From: Crotophaga sulcirostris
Lineage: Eukaryota; Chordata; Aves; Cuculiformes; Crotophagidae
Assembly (NCBI GenBank): GCA_013397455.1
Contig: VYZB01000013.1
Span: 4,645,982-4,709,981, forward strand
Direction: 5' to 3'
Length of the DNA stretch: 64,000 bases
Shown: piece after piece, positions 1-13,018 of the stretch
Layout: the number at the start of each line of letters is the position of its first letter
Numbering within the stretch: position 1 is the stretch's first letter
Made by a program: the position numbers and the translations under genes
The notes under the pieces: model-generated
Databases searched by the model: none
What the model was told of the DNA's origin: nothing
The model's input: only the letters and a program-made list of their open reading frames with translations

Positions 1-2689
1 AGCATGCTATGTCAAATTGTTCACTTCAGAACAGGTCTTTTGATCTCGTTTAGCGTTTATAACTAGAACTTAAAAGTCAAGCTGGTTTGGGCAGCTACAA
101 AAGTATGGTCCACACTCTTTCCTTATTATTTCTCATTAGATGTTCTTGCTCCCACATTTCATTCTTTTTACTAGCATTTAACTTTTCTGTTCTTCTAATT
201 ACATTCTGCTGAGTGTATACTTTGTTTCATTACGTCTCTTGCTCTCTTTTTATGCCTGTTCCAGAGTCACTAACAATTTTAAAGATCATTGTTATTGTTT
301 TAGATTGCAGTAGAATGCAAACATGGAAAGAGGAAGGAGTGGATATGGCAGTGACTGTACAAATATTCTCCTCTGTTGCCCAGAAATTACCCGCTCTTCT
401 GGTTTTCCCAGGAAATAAATTATCATTGTTTTAAAATAATCATACTGAAATAGTACTCTGTGGTCATTTCTTCTGAGGATTGGTTTTAAAGCTAGACAAG
501 ACTGCAAGTTCACTTTTGGCTCCTAAATTAAGTTCTGAGTTTTGTGAATGCTCAGTAGTTTCAGTCAAAACAGTTGCTGCATACCCTACTACATCAGAAA
601 ATCATCTTATTGGTGACTCTGTGTGGACATAGGAAGCCAGTTTTATATATGGTTGAATTAGAAAGTCTCATAAATTTAATTTTTACATTTTCAGGAAAAA
701 ATTGCATTGGTTTTAGGTTCTTAAGGATGTGCTGTCATTTGGCAGGACAGGGATTCCTCACTGGAATTAATTAGGAGTGACAGTCACAAAAATCCCATGT
801 GTCCATCATACTGCTTCAGCTATCAAATTGTCTCTAAATTGTCATTTTTCCAAATTAGTGAGATTGATACAGATATTTTTATGGTCATGCTCATTCAATA
901 AATCATTAGTAATATTTTCTACTAAATCCTGTACTCATAACCTACCTTGTGATTTTTTAAAAATACTGTTTAGAAGCCTTGTTTTTCGTCATTTTGGAGA
1001 AATGGATAAATAATGAAAAATATTTTGTTATATTTATATCCACGTTTGATCATGTGTGCAGTTCTAGGATATGCTACATCTTTAATTTATGTACTTTTGC
1101 CAGATGATTCCATGGTTATTAGCATGCCTTCAGATTGCTACTATAATTAGTCACCATGTAATCTAAAGCTTAATAATCATATATAAATTCCCTACTAATT
1201 ACCCTGTAATCTGCTATTTGTCAATTAGAAGAGCATGTGATAGATATTTCTACTATTATAAATCTCAATTTGCATGATAATTATAGGGCTGTTACAGATT
1301 TTTCTTGTTTATTCACTTGGCTACGTTGTGTGGCATTTTGTTGTTAATAAAATACTGCTTTTTTATGTCCATACATTTTAATCCCTACTCATCCAGCTTT
1401 ACATGCACTTCTACTCTGCATTGTTCTTTGTCTGGTACACATGCAGGTCACTACAATAGATCATCATTTGTTTTCCCTGAAAAGTAACCAGACAAGTTTT
1501 GAGGCTTCAGGGTATAAGTCAACATTTATGTGAAATGGTTACAGTGCTCATGTCTAGTTTAAATACAGGGTGAAACCCTACCCAGGCTGAAGGAAAAACA
1601 CAGGGAACTGTTGCTCTGTGGATCAAGGATGTATACATACCTGCTCTGAAGTTCAGGAGGAGGCAGTGTGGTTGGTTACTTGGGTGAAGATGAAAGGGGA
1701 AGAAAATAAATTTAATTTAATGGTAGGGATTTGCTGTAAACTGCCAAACAGAAGGAGTAGGTAGATGAGACTATTTTTTTGTGTGGCTATGTAATGTATT
1801 GAAATAGCACTGTTGTAATAAATAGTTTTAATTAAGTTTGTATCTTTGGCAAACTTATTTTACTTTTCACACGAGGTGTAACAACTTGTCAGTTAGATAC
1901 AATATTTTTATTTGAATAAATGGTTAGTACTAGCAGTTGAAGATGTGATTCTAACTAGCCAGACAATACCAATTGAAAAATCAGACAGAAGACTTGTTGG
2001 TGTAAGTTGTTAGGATGTATCTGGGATTCTAGGAGGAACATGCATGCATGGAAGAGGAGAATAAAGACTGGCAGAAGTATATTTCTGCAAAGGAGACTTA
2101 GCAAATTCAAAGTGGTGTTTGGGGAAGGCAGAATGAAAGGATAACTGTCAGGGTAGAGAGTTATAACTCAGCTAAGGAGTTATTAATAATTAAATTTTGC
2201 AACAGCAAAATATCTCCATACAAAAAAAAGGAGAATTTAATGATATAATACATTAAAGAAATAATCTTAAGCCTATAAGATGAAATCAGCAAAGAAAAAA
2301 AATGCATATCAAAGCACTTGGGAATAAAAAAAAATTACACAAATACAAAATGGGGAATCATTCCTTAGGCAGAAGAATTACAGAAAATTATTTTGGAGCT
2401 ATAGCATACAGAAACATAATAAATGTAAATCAACAGTATGATGTGGTTAAAAAAATGTAAATCTCATTCGGAGGGAGGTGAGTATTAGCAGCTGTGTTAT
2501 ACACAACACAGGTAGTAATTATTCTGCTTTTTTCCAGATCTGTTGAGGTCTTGGCTAAAGTGATGTATCTAATTTTAGGAATTGCTCTGTGAAAGGTGTA
2601 GGGAAGTTAAAATGAGTTTAGAGTAGAGCTAAAAACTAAAAGATTTAGAGAATATTGTCTCTGTGAAGAATTTGAAAGCACTGAGTTAA
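1..2689. other. AT-rich non-coding stretch, nothing recognised
   Basis: Only short chance ORFs (up to 78 codons) are open here, with no recognisable domain, splice pattern or repeat signature. The sequence is AT-rich with several A and T runs (for example around 2220-2335). I see no RNA gene or regulatory site that I could defend. Confidence 0.6.
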
Positions 2690-3015
2690 CTTAGTCTAGA
2701 AAAATAAGACTGTTAAAGGATGCATCCTTCAGTATATACAGGCAATTACATAGTCATATTCCACTGGAGGACGAGGACAACATTGGCTGAATTTGCAACT
2801 GGAGAAGTCAAGCTAAATGGAAAAAAATAATATTTAAATCACATTGATAATTAATAACAAGATCAAGCTGCAAAGTGTAAAAATAGTATTTCTGTTATTG
2901 GAGGCTTTGAAAGAGAGGCTAGGTGAACTTCTATTAAGAATGGTCTAGCCTCCCTCAACAGAGGCAGATGGACTGAGTGACTTTTTTATTCTTATGCCAT
3001 TCTGACATTTCCAGG
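2690..3015 (+). mobile_element. Ancient, highly decayed CR1 LINE 3' fragment
   Basis: The order of segments follows the 3' end of CR1. Around 2700-2760 there is a match to the stretch that describes a lightly changed 'antisense of tail' coding end. Around 2795-2815 a segment resembles the part before the conserved 'F R L' coding region. At 2900-2985 come the 'ggaggctttgaaagag' and 'atggtctagcc' blocks, then 'agatggactgagtgac', which corresponds to the CR1 'ctggactagatgacc' block just before the tail. No octamer tail survives and no frame is open. Divergence is much higher than in the other CR1 copies, so this is an old insertion. Boundaries are approximate, and a different old LINE of the CR1/L3 group is possible. 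Confidence 0.5.
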
Positions 3016-5251
3016 GTTCTTTTACATTAATGACAGACTTTGGATAGGATTTTACCCCCGAGTGAGTTGGACATGGCTAAGGATGGAGCTACGAAGTGTT
3101 ATAAAACTAGCATCCTAGAACTGAACCCTGTGAGGACTAGGAAGCTAGGGGTTTGGTTCAATACATGGAAAATTTAATGGTAGAATGCAGGAGTGAGCTT
3201 TATACCTCCTTACCTCTTACCAGTTTCTATACTGAATCACTGGATCACAGGATTTAGTGTATGATCCATAGAAACCAGATAAATAGATGGAAAATAGACT
3301 GAGTATATAGTATGAAGTTGCATAGCTCACCTACATTTGAAAATTCTTATAATTATAGGAGTTCAGATTGATGCTTGCTAACAATTTAAAATAATGTAAT
3401 TCTCACTTAAGTGCCTTCCTTTGGATTCAAACTATAAATTTGCATACAATTGCCTCATTGTAGTAAGTTTTCATTATTATGGGTGATATGTTATCAATCT
3501 TATTTGAATCATTAGGAAAAAATACAGAAACTAACATAAATAAATTAATAAATCCAAATTAAATTATACCTTTGGTAATCAGGTAATGTTCTAAATAAAA
3601 AAAAATCACCTACCTTAAATACTGAAGAGAGACTGATTTTTGAGAAAATGCTTGGAAAATTTGAATGCCAGAACCTTTGTCACCTTAAGTTTTTTCAGTG
3701 TAAAAAGAAAATTTAACTTACATGTCCCTATCAAATGAATGTCAGGCATGAATAACAGATAAGCCATCACTTGAGAACTAGCCTTGTACAATGGAAGTCC
3801 CCAGCCCATAAACAGTGTTATAATTAATACAATGATTTAATAGCACATTCAGATCATCATCTGCTTTTAGAGAGAGTCAGAGCTGCTATCCAGGGATCCT
3901 CTCTTAGCAAGTTTTACAGTTCTGAGGTTGAGTGTCCAGTGATACTATCTGACTACAAGATATTTTAGAACTTTGTGTCTGAAAAAATAGGCATCATGCA
4001 AACATATTTCAAATAACAACTATTCTTATGAAAAAAAGCCAACATAAACCAACAGCAAATATTGCATTACTAATGGGAAACAAAACTACAAGGTGTATTG
4101 CCACACAAATTGTTGATTTGCTCTAAATAAATAGAGAAATGATAATTCCACACAGTGACAGTCTTTATGCAAGTAGTGATATATAAATGTACTCTTATTG
4201 TATAAGAACTTGTGAATGATCACACTAAGATATGTATCTAGAATAGGTTTCCTATTAACTTCTTACCTGAGGCTCTTTAAAAGCAGTGCACTCGGTAGAA
4301 CCAGAGCTTGAAAGGAATAAGAAGAGATATATCCTTAAATTGCTGTAAAATCTCCTTCTTACACGAAACTCAATTTGTATGTATGGTTGATTATTCAGAT
4401 ACAATAGCAATATTCAGATTGTTCCTTCTTTTCAAACATTTGTTCATAAAAACACAGGTAGCCCGTTTTTCTGTGCTTGTCTCATCTTTTGTTGTCTCTT
4501 TCAAAATCCAGCCATTCTAGGTTTTATAGTACTGTTGTATACAACCACTAGATAGATTTTTTAGCTTTCATCAGTAAGAAACTTTAAGATTATATCCTGG
4601 GATAAATAAGGGGATTCTCATCACTGCTGTCACTGCAAAAGAGCTACAGGTGATGTATGTGCCACCTAAAATTAGGCTTGCAAGATACAAAGCCATTTTG
4701 CTTTAAAATCCTGTAGCGTTCATGAAGAGATAGAGGCTTCTAAATTAGACCTCTTCTCTAAACTGGAGGATAATTTGATGAAAATCTCTTGAGTGCCTGC
4801 CTCAAATATAGAGGTGGAAAATCTTGGACTGTTGGCTGGAAGCAAAACAGGAGGATGTGACACACAGGCAGCAGAACTGGGACAGGGAGAGAGGAACCCA
4901 ACCTTGGCGACTGGAGTCATCAGGGCCCAGTCTGGTTATTAGTGAAATATTGAGACAAGATGGACGAACTGTTGGAGTGAGATGCAGAAAGGGGGACATC
5001 ATCATTGTGCAGTCAAGAAGAATGGAAAAGGGAAAAAATAGGTTACTCGTGTGGAAAAACCTGATGTGGAACAAACTGGAGAAGATGGAAAAGAGTGGAT
5101 AAGACTGCAAAATGCTCTGCAGCCAGTCACGTGCTCCTATTTAGAAATTAGGGATGAAGTAGATACTGCCTGAGGGTCATCAACCATCTGTAGTTCCTGT
5201 TTTTACTGACAACCTATACAGAGCATCACCCTGATACAACATATTCTGTTT
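3016..5251. other. Non-coding stretch, nothing recognised
   Basis: AT-rich to about 4700. A locally less AT-rich segment at about 4800-5110 carries overlapping open frames on both strands (92 codons plus, 102 codons minus). Neither has a recognisable domain, and open frames on both strands of one segment point to base composition rather than coding. No repeat family recognised. Confidence 0.5.
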
Positions 5252-6803
5252 TCATAGAATCATAGAATCATAGAATGGTTTGGGTCATAAGGGACTTTAG
5301 AGATCATCTAGTTCCAGCCCCCACTGTTATGGGCAGGAACACCTTCCACCAGATCAGGTTGCTCAAAGCCTCATCCAACCTGGCCTTGAACGCCTCCAAG
5401 CATCCAACATCCACAACTTCTGTGGACAACCTGTTCCAGTGCCTCACTGCCCTCACAGTAAAAAAATTCTTTCTAATATTTAATCTAAATCTGCTCTCTT
5501 TCAGCCTAAAACCATAACCCCTCATCCTATCACTGCACTCCCTGATAAAAAGCCCCTCCCCAGCATCCGTGTAGGCCCCTTTAAGTACTGGAAGGCTGAT
5601 ATAAGGCCTCCCCAGAGCCTTCTTTATGCTAAACAAACCCAACTCTCTCAACCTGTCCTCATATGGGAGATGCTCCAACCCTCAAATCATCTTTGTGGCC
5701 CTCCTTTGAACTCACTCTAACAGATCCATGTCCTCCTTATGCTGAGGACTCCAAAACTGAATGCAGTATTCCAGATGAGATTTCACAAGAGCAGAGTAGA
5801 GGGGAAGAATCGCCTCCCTTAGCCCGCTGGTCACACTACTTTTGATGCAACCCAAGATATAGTTGGCTTTCCGGGCTGCAAGCACGTATTGCTGGCTCAT
5901 GTTGAATTCTTATCTGCTAGCACCCCAAGTCCTTTTCTTTAGGGCTACTCTCAATCCATTCTCCACCCGGCCAGTATTTGTGCTTAGGATTGCTCTGACC
6001 CAGATGCTGGACCTTGCACTTGGCTTTTGCTGAACGTCGCGAAGTTCACACAGGCCCACCTCTCAAGCCTGTCGAAGTCCCTCTGATGGCATCCCTTCCC
6101 TCCAGTGTGTCAACCACACCACACAACTTGATGTCACCAGCAAACTTGCTGTGGGTGCCCTCAATCTCGCTGTCCATGTCTCTGACAAAGATGTTAAACA
6201 ACACTGGTCTCCACTTGGACATTGAGTTATTGGCCATAACTCTTTGAGTGTGACCATCCAGCCAGTGCCATATCCACCAAGTGTCTATCCGTCTAATCAA
6301 TGTCTCTCCAATCTAGAGACAAGAATACCTTGAGGGACAGTGTTGGATGCTTTGCACAAGTCCAATTAGATGATGTCAATTACTCTTCAGTCATCCACCA
6401 ACGCTGTAGCTCTGTTGTAGAAGGACACCAAATTCATCAGCACAATTTACCCTTTGTGAAGCCATGTTGGCTGTCACCAATCACCTCCTTATTTCCCATG
6501 TGCCTCGGCAGAGTTTCCAGAAGGATCTGCTCCATGATCTTGCTGGGCACAGAGATAAGACTGGCTGGCCTATAGTTCTCTAGGTCTTCCTTTTTAACTT
6601 TTGTAAAAATGGGAATTATATTTCCCCTTTTCTAGTCAATGGGAGCTTCACCAGACTGCCATGACTTCTCAACTCTGATGGATAGTGGCCTAGGAACTTC
6701 ATCCGCAAGCTTCCTCAGGACCTGTGGATGCATCTCATCAGGCCCCATGAACTCGTGCACCTTCAGGTTCCTTAGATGGTCTTACACCTGATCTTTGTGT
6801 AAT
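5252..6803 (-). mobile_element. CR1 LINE retrotransposon, 5'-truncated, about 1.55 kb
   Basis: This is the longest mobile element in the window. Read on the minus strand it ends at 5252-5276 in three copies of the CR1 octamer tail (seen on the plus strand as CATAGAAT repeats), preceded by the typical CR1 3' UTR. Further in are decayed pieces of ORF2. A frame at 6300-6046 carries the reverse transcriptase segment '[11 protein letters not shown]', followed at 6144-6133 by FAGD where the catalytic FADD box should be. A frame at 5900-5712 has 'HLEYCIQFWSPQHKEDM'. A frame at 5678-5304 has 'VRAVRHWNRLSTEVV'. These lie in different frames, and the altered catalytic box shows that the copy is dead. 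The 5' end is lost at about 6803, as is usual for CR1 because reverse transcription starts at the 3' end and rarely finishes. CR1 insertions normally leave no clear target duplication, and none is visible. Confidence 0.95.
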
Positions 6804-7700
6804 GACGTCCATGCTAATGCAGAGGTTATAGCGTGAACTTGAGTAAAGTTGGCATAAGTGACCTTAATTTAATTGCTCAATTTTTTCTGAGAGCTTGATT
6901 TTTTCCACTGATTTTTTCTAGTCTGGGCTATTCCTTGCCTTGACCTTAGGTTCAGCACTCTAAAATTGCCTGAGAAAAATATGAATTATCATGACTAAAT
7001 ATGTCTCTGTAATTTAATTGGTTTTTGTTTATCCCAAAGAGGAAAATTTGCTTTTGAAAGCTGCTTTCTCATCCAAATTTCACTGGAGTTGTTATGCTCA
7101 TCCTCATTTCTAGGCAGTTTTATATCAGCATTTTCCATCTATTCATGATTATTTCTTTTTCTGTTTATATTCATCCCTGCTTGATAGTAGATGGTTCTAG
7201 GCAGTTCCATTTTTATGATATACAATTTTTTTCAGTCAGGATTTCAAAACTCTTTTGCAGCACATTGTCTTGTTGGTATTGTGATACATGATTATTTTTC
7301 TCCAAATACAAAGAGTTTTATTGTTTCTCTTTTGTTATTTTTAGCTATTTCCTTAACCTCTATTCCAAACCAAACTACAGTAGAGTTTTTCAAGAAAACT
7401 ATAAACACTTTGTCTGGCAGAGTCATTTTGCCTTGGTGACTGATTTGTATTGTTCTTGCAGCTTTATTGACATGGTCATAGAGTTTTTACTAGTTGCACT
7501 TGGGATGTGCATCTCACTTGTATCTAGATGATCAGTGGCAAGATTTTATTCTTATAAACAGTTCATGAATGCAAAACAGAATTTTTGTTTCAATTGTGCT
7601 ATTTATCATTTACATGTTCCTTGACCTGCTTTCCTTCTAACATCACGGGAGTGAGAAACAATCTATTTGTACATTTAGGGAAAAAAAGTACCTTATGATT

Positions 7701-7718
7701 CCCAACCCCACCCTCCCC
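7701..7718 (-). other. G-quadruplex motif on the minus strand
   Basis: The plus strand reads C3-AA-C4-A-C3-T-C4, so the minus strand has four G runs of three or four with loops of only 1, 1 and 2 bases. Short loops are the most stable class of G-quadruplex motif. It stands out because the flanks are AT-rich. Whether it folds in cells or matters for transcription cannot be read from sequence. Confidence 0.7.
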
Positions 7719-8712
7719 AAATCTGAGAAAAAAATATAGTTGATTGAAGGAAGAACTAGCAGCAATTGAAAGAAAATTTCCTTAAAGTGTAAGAACAACT
7801 AGAAAGTAACAGTCTAGATAAAGAAAGGAACGTGGAAGAAATGTGGTGAAAAGGTGAAGAAGTCTCATGAAGAAGGGAGAAAAAGGGGAACAAAAAAATT
7901 TGAAGTGCTGTCTCAGTCTCTGGAGACCTCAACATATGCAGCATTCAGCATTGCTTTTTCCTGAACATTTGTTCTGTACAGAAGTTGGGGAAAATCTGTC
8001 ATAACATGTATCTTTGGAGCTATTATGACAGTACAGGTAAATCAGAATCGCAGTCTAGCAAAAAAGAACTGGTCTCTGGAAGATGTTTAAAGCCATATTT
8101 TCCAAGGCTGATCACCCTCCTCTTTCACCTGAACATCTCTCTGCCCTTTGGGAACACTGCTGCCCAGGAGATTGCTGCTGTCATGAACTAGTCCTTCATT
8201 TAGTGGTGCCTATATCTATCTCAAACTACTTTGTTCAACTCATCCTCCGCAAGGATAAGTATTGCAAAAGATGTGACAGGGCAGATGTTGAAAAATGCTT
8301 TGTGTAATGCAATTTCACTCATGTTACAAAAATAGCTACATGTAAGCCCTGTGGACGATAAAAAAATGAATCATAAAATAGTGTCGAAAAATTTCATCTA
8401 CTGGTAGATATGCTGCGTGGAAAGAAAGATGATGACTGGAAATACTGTGATAGCAAAATGCAACCAAACAGGAGACAGACAAACAGACAGAAGTTGACTT
8501 GCTAGTTATCTCTACTAAGAAACTGTTAGTGACTTGTCTACGTGCCAAATGCAGGTTTCAGAGGGTAGGGTACAGTTTATTCTACATTGCTTGTGGGGTC
8601 CTTTTCTCCTTCTTTCCCTTACGCTAAACAAATGAAAGCAAATTATCTTCAAGAAAAAGGCGGCATATGTTTTTAGTAAATAAAACTGTTCTTGGCTTTT
8701 TTTCTCCCTCAG

Positions 8713-8852
8713 GCACAGTAGCACATGATGAACTAACCTATTCAACTGTTCTTGAGAAAACAATGGTCATGAATTTGTCAGAAAACAGAAAGGTGACTGT
8801 GGCACATTCATTCCGTGCTGCAGTATTTGCTGCAGTATTTGCTGCATATTAG
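8713..8852 (+). other. Exon-like segment behind a strong splice acceptor (weak)
   Basis: A good polypyrimidine tract ends in CTCCCTCAG at 8712. From 8715 one frame stays open for 45 codons to a TAG at 8850-8852. The peptide has no recognised domain. The last part is low complexity because of a 12-bp tandem repeat. No polyadenylation signal is seen close downstream and no donor site supports an internal exon. Acceptor-like sequences are common by chance, so this is only a candidate. Confidence 0.1.
8816..8846 (+). repeat. 12-bp tandem repeat, 2.6 perfect copies
   Basis: The unit TGCTGCAGTATT is repeated without mismatch (8816-8827, 8828-8839, then 7 bases). A unit length divisible by three keeps the overlapping open frame intact, giving a repeated four-residue motif. 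Three PstI-like CTGCAG or CTGCA cores result. Confidence 0.9.
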
Positions 8853-11800
8853 AAAGCTGGAAAGCTCACCTCTGAGGAGGTGAGGACGATTTAGATAATG
8901 TGAACGCAGCAATAACCTCTTCTTGGAGCAGTATTTATCCATGGATATCACTGCCAGTTTCTATACAGCAGATAAACATTGGCTTCTGACACACATTGGA
9001 TTTGAAATGTGTGGTAGGCACCATGAAATTGAGTAGCTGGGTCAGTCAGTGCGGTTTCTTTCTTGTTTTCCACCTTCTTGCACAGCCCTGTTGAATAGAT
9101 ATCTGTTCCTCTAGTATTATATTTATATTAAATATCATTTATCAAAATTCATAAACACAAGACATTTGAGAAGCTAAAAGAAAACTGAACGTTGGAAGTT
9201 AGAAAAAGGATAATTGAATCCTCAGGCACCTAAAACAGCATAAGACAATTTTTGATATTCAGTATTGAGGGTGTAGTTTGATTCAGAAGAGACATGTTTC
9301 TTAATTCCTTGACTTTGTTGGCCAGGTAGGGAATTACTTTAAACATGTAGTGAAAAGAATGTGAATATCTTTAACCTTGCACAGCAAACATTTTCCAAAA
9401 GCTGCAGTTATGTCCAGCATGGGTAATTACTTAGTAGTGATCTAGTAGAATCAGTAGTGAAATATTGATGTTAAGAGAATTGTCACCAGACTTCAGTAAT
9501 AACATCCTGCCAGGAAATATGACACAATTTATGCTATTTCAAGCCATTGTTCCAGACTGTAAACTCAGAGAGACATCACTGTGTTGATAACATACTCGTT
9601 TTATGTTTCAAAGCACTGAGACCAGAGACATTTCAAATATAAATCATGAATTGGGAAGATGGCAGCTTAAAAAAGCATCTGACGTAGTACAGAAATGTGC
9701 CCAGGTCCATAATTGCACAATTCACATTCCCTGACAGTAAGACCTAGGCAAAGTGGATGGGATATATCTGGTAGTCATTGCCCTTGGCTTTATATGGGCA
9801 ATCGGAAAATGAGTGTAAATATGACCAGTCTCTCTGGTCCTAATGACATTGTGGATCTTGTTGCTAATTATTGTCAAGCCACTGATGACTTATAAAAACC
9901 TATATCATGTTTTGAAAAACTTTATATATAGACTGTGCTCTTGCAACCAGAAACCAAATGTGCAAAATCAGATTCTTGGCTCAGTGGATGTCCTGTGACC
10001 TCAGCAACTGGTGATCAGGTTTGTTATGTGTCTGAGCATGAATTTAAATTGCTAGTATTGGACTTACAAACTTGACATTTTAGAGCTCCTTTTTTTTACC
10101 CCTGACTTTACATTTCACTATGGTGTAATTTTGCTCTAGTAGGTCAGAACTATAGTAGTGGTGAAATACCAAGTGAATTTTTCATTCTATTAATTTTCTG
10201 CAATCAGGAGACAGCATGCCAGTATGCCAAAGCTTGCTATCACCTCTGACTTCTAAAATCATCTGATTTGTAGAAAGATTGAAAGCATAGAGTTACACTA
10301 TTAAACAACATTTAATAAGTATAAATCATGCTGAATCTTGTATTGAGGTCTGTTGCCTACAAGTAGAGTAGGACTAGGACGGCATGTACCATGCTGGAAG
10401 GTGTTTTGGACTAGAAGTTCCTTGAAGTGCTTTGTGCACCTGCAGGCTTGGAGCAAAGTAAAATCAAGTCCGATAGCTAATACCAAAGAACAGGAGGCAC
10501 TGTGTTTTGACACATACCACATGTCAGTGTCACCCTTGCTAGCCCTTTGAAGGAGCACAAAGTGAGCTGCTTCCACGTCTTTGCTGGGCTGGTTCTTCTG
10601 GCCAAGGCAGAGGTAGGCAGAGCCAGGATCCTGACCTTTATTTTTGCATCTGTTTCTTCTTGAGAAGACTCTGGCTGTTTTCCGTTTTAGCTTTAAAAAC
10701 GCTTCATGAAGGGGGAAATCACCTTGTATTCTGACCTCTATGTCTTTTGTAGGATTACTGTTACTTAAGGTACGGTGTTAGGTTTATGACTTAAAACAGG
10801 AAAGACTGGTAATCTCAGACGCACGTGTCGGAATTTAGAATGAAGGTATGTTATTATTAGAAATTTTTGTATTCTCTTAACAACAAGTATGTTGTTTTCC
10901 AAGGCTGATGTTTACATTAAAACTCTGTCGGTGCCAAAAAAAGCAAGGCTTGCCTCCCTAACAATAGGAACCCTGTTATTACATCTTGATGAGCGCTAGG
11001 AGAAAAATGTTTCCCTGCTGCCATTGCTCAATTGGACAGAAACAAGCAGTGCAAAAGGAAAACATGTGACCCATCACAACTTATCTCTGAATGTGACTGT
11101 ATCAAGAAAGTAGGGATGTTTTTTTGCAGCCTGTCACACAGAAATACTCCAGCATGTCTGCCTATTGTTAAGGAGCTGTCAGCACTCTGGTAGCCTGGCT
11201 CACTTGGCTAGTGCCTGGAGAATGTTAGCAGTAAGGGGTTAATGTAAAATAAATGGAGGGAAAACAGAAAACAAGATGAAAGAAGTGAAAGTAATTAGCC
11301 AGCACAAATGGTGCTGAGCTCCTTTCCAAAAATAGCAGAATTAACATTTCTTAAAAGCAAGAGCAGAAGTATTTCAGTGACATTGGCTTTGCGGTAGGAG
11401 AAATATAAATAGAAGCAGGCAGTTATGAAAGCCGTTGAAAGGAGAACTAGAAAACACATGAAAGACCTTGGAATCACTTAATCTGATTACAAAGAAGCAG
11501 GAACCTCAACATTAAAGCTAATATTAATATTCTCAAAATTAATTAACAGAACAAAAATAATTAAGATGAAATAGGAAACAGGCAGCTTCACTAGTCTGTT
11601 AATTTAATTTAGTTGGAAGAGGTTTGGTGGGTTTTTTCTTTTTTAAATGAATGAATTATAAAAGCCAGAAGGATAGATGGACTTGACTTATTTTCTTTAT
11701 TTCTTTATCTTATGCGTACTGCAAACCAGTTGTCTGCTTACCCTTTCTCATTTGAGTCACTTTGTTCAGTGGGAAATAGTTTGAAAAACTCATTCATTTT

Positions 11801-12961
11801 TCCTTCTGTTTCCTGATGGATTTTATTACTGCAATGTTCTTTTAGTTATGAAAAAAATAGAACAAGGAGAAAGATGGTAGACAAAATGCAGAGTCTTATT
11901 TTTTGGTCACTGGTTTGTTTTGGTAAAGTTCAAAACTGACAGTCAAGTCTTTGGATGTGAACCAACCCTGTGAAACTTCTGCTGAGGTTTAAATCTGATG
12001 AGTTCCACCCTTGAACACTACCCACCCTGTTCAGTTTATGCCCACATTTCTCACCTTATATCTTGAGACAAGATCCAGTGATTTTTTGGGAAGAAAAGAC
12101 TCTTCCTCAGAGCTTCTAGCTTCCTGACCATATGAAAAAGTAATGCATTTTTGTAGGTCTTTTTTGAATATAGTCTGAGGTTTGAAAAGTCATTTAACTT
12201 CAGATGTAAAGGAAGAACAAGAGCAGTTGACGTGCTTTTGGCTGAATCTTTGGCCATAGATTACTTTGGCACAGAAGCAAATTGCTCAGGTATACTAATT
12301 AGGTTGTAGGGAGAGTGTTCAGCTGATCAGCATTTGTGGATGTAGGTGTGGTATGTTCACAGGAGGTATGGTTTTGTGTTTTTCTAAGGTACTCTTGGGG
12401 TTTGGACTAATAAATTATTCAAAAGAAAGGTTGATGAGCATGTCAGTTTTTAAGGCAAGAAATCCAGCCTCCTTTGCCAACAATAAACTCATTTGTAATA
12501 TTACAAAGGTTTACGTTAATAAAGAGTCTAATAAGTAGTATGAAAAAAACTACATAAAAATGGGGGGAAAAATACCCACCTCAAAACTCATTGTAGAAAG
12601 AAGTATTAATACAAGGAACAGAGCAAAGAATGCAGAGATGTCTGATGGATGAAAAGTCACCATAGAAAAAAAAAAGCTCTAGGTTTCTCTAGTGATGAAG
12701 GACTGGCAGGCAAATGCAACCTTAGATAGGAATGGAACGTAGTATGAGGAGTGTGCTCTATGTATCATCGCACAAAAGCCGCAATATTTTACCATAGCCT
12801 AGATTTACTGAGAGTCAAGCAAGGGTCAAGCCAAGGTCATGTAAGGACTCTTTGCATTCACTGAGGCTCCTCATACTACATGCAGCTAGCTAACTCCTGA
12901 ACATAGCTTCTCTTGGCTAGAAATGTGGGGAAAACATAAGTGCTTACAATGGCAGAGCGAT

Positions 12962-13018
12962 TTAAAAATTAAATATTAATTAATTAAAATTATTGAGTAA
13001 TTGCTGATTACTAAATTA
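12962..13018. promoter_or_regulatory. Cluster of TAAT/ATTA homeodomain-type cores (weak)
   Basis: About 57 bases contain many TAAT or ATTA cores on both strands, including an ATTAATTAATTA run and a small inverted pair GTAAT-5 bases-ATTAC. This is the kind of sequence homeodomain proteins bind, but AT-rich DNA produces such clusters by chance. Confidence 0.15.

Noticed and set aside
4802..5110. Overlapping ORFs of 102 (minus) and 92 (plus) codons
   Set aside because: Both strands are open over the same bases and neither peptide has a recognised feature, which fits base composition rather than coding.
5304..5678. 124-codon minus-strand ORF as a host gene
   Set aside because: It is the C-terminal part of CR1 ORF2, identified by its position before the octamer tail and the 'HWNRL' segment.
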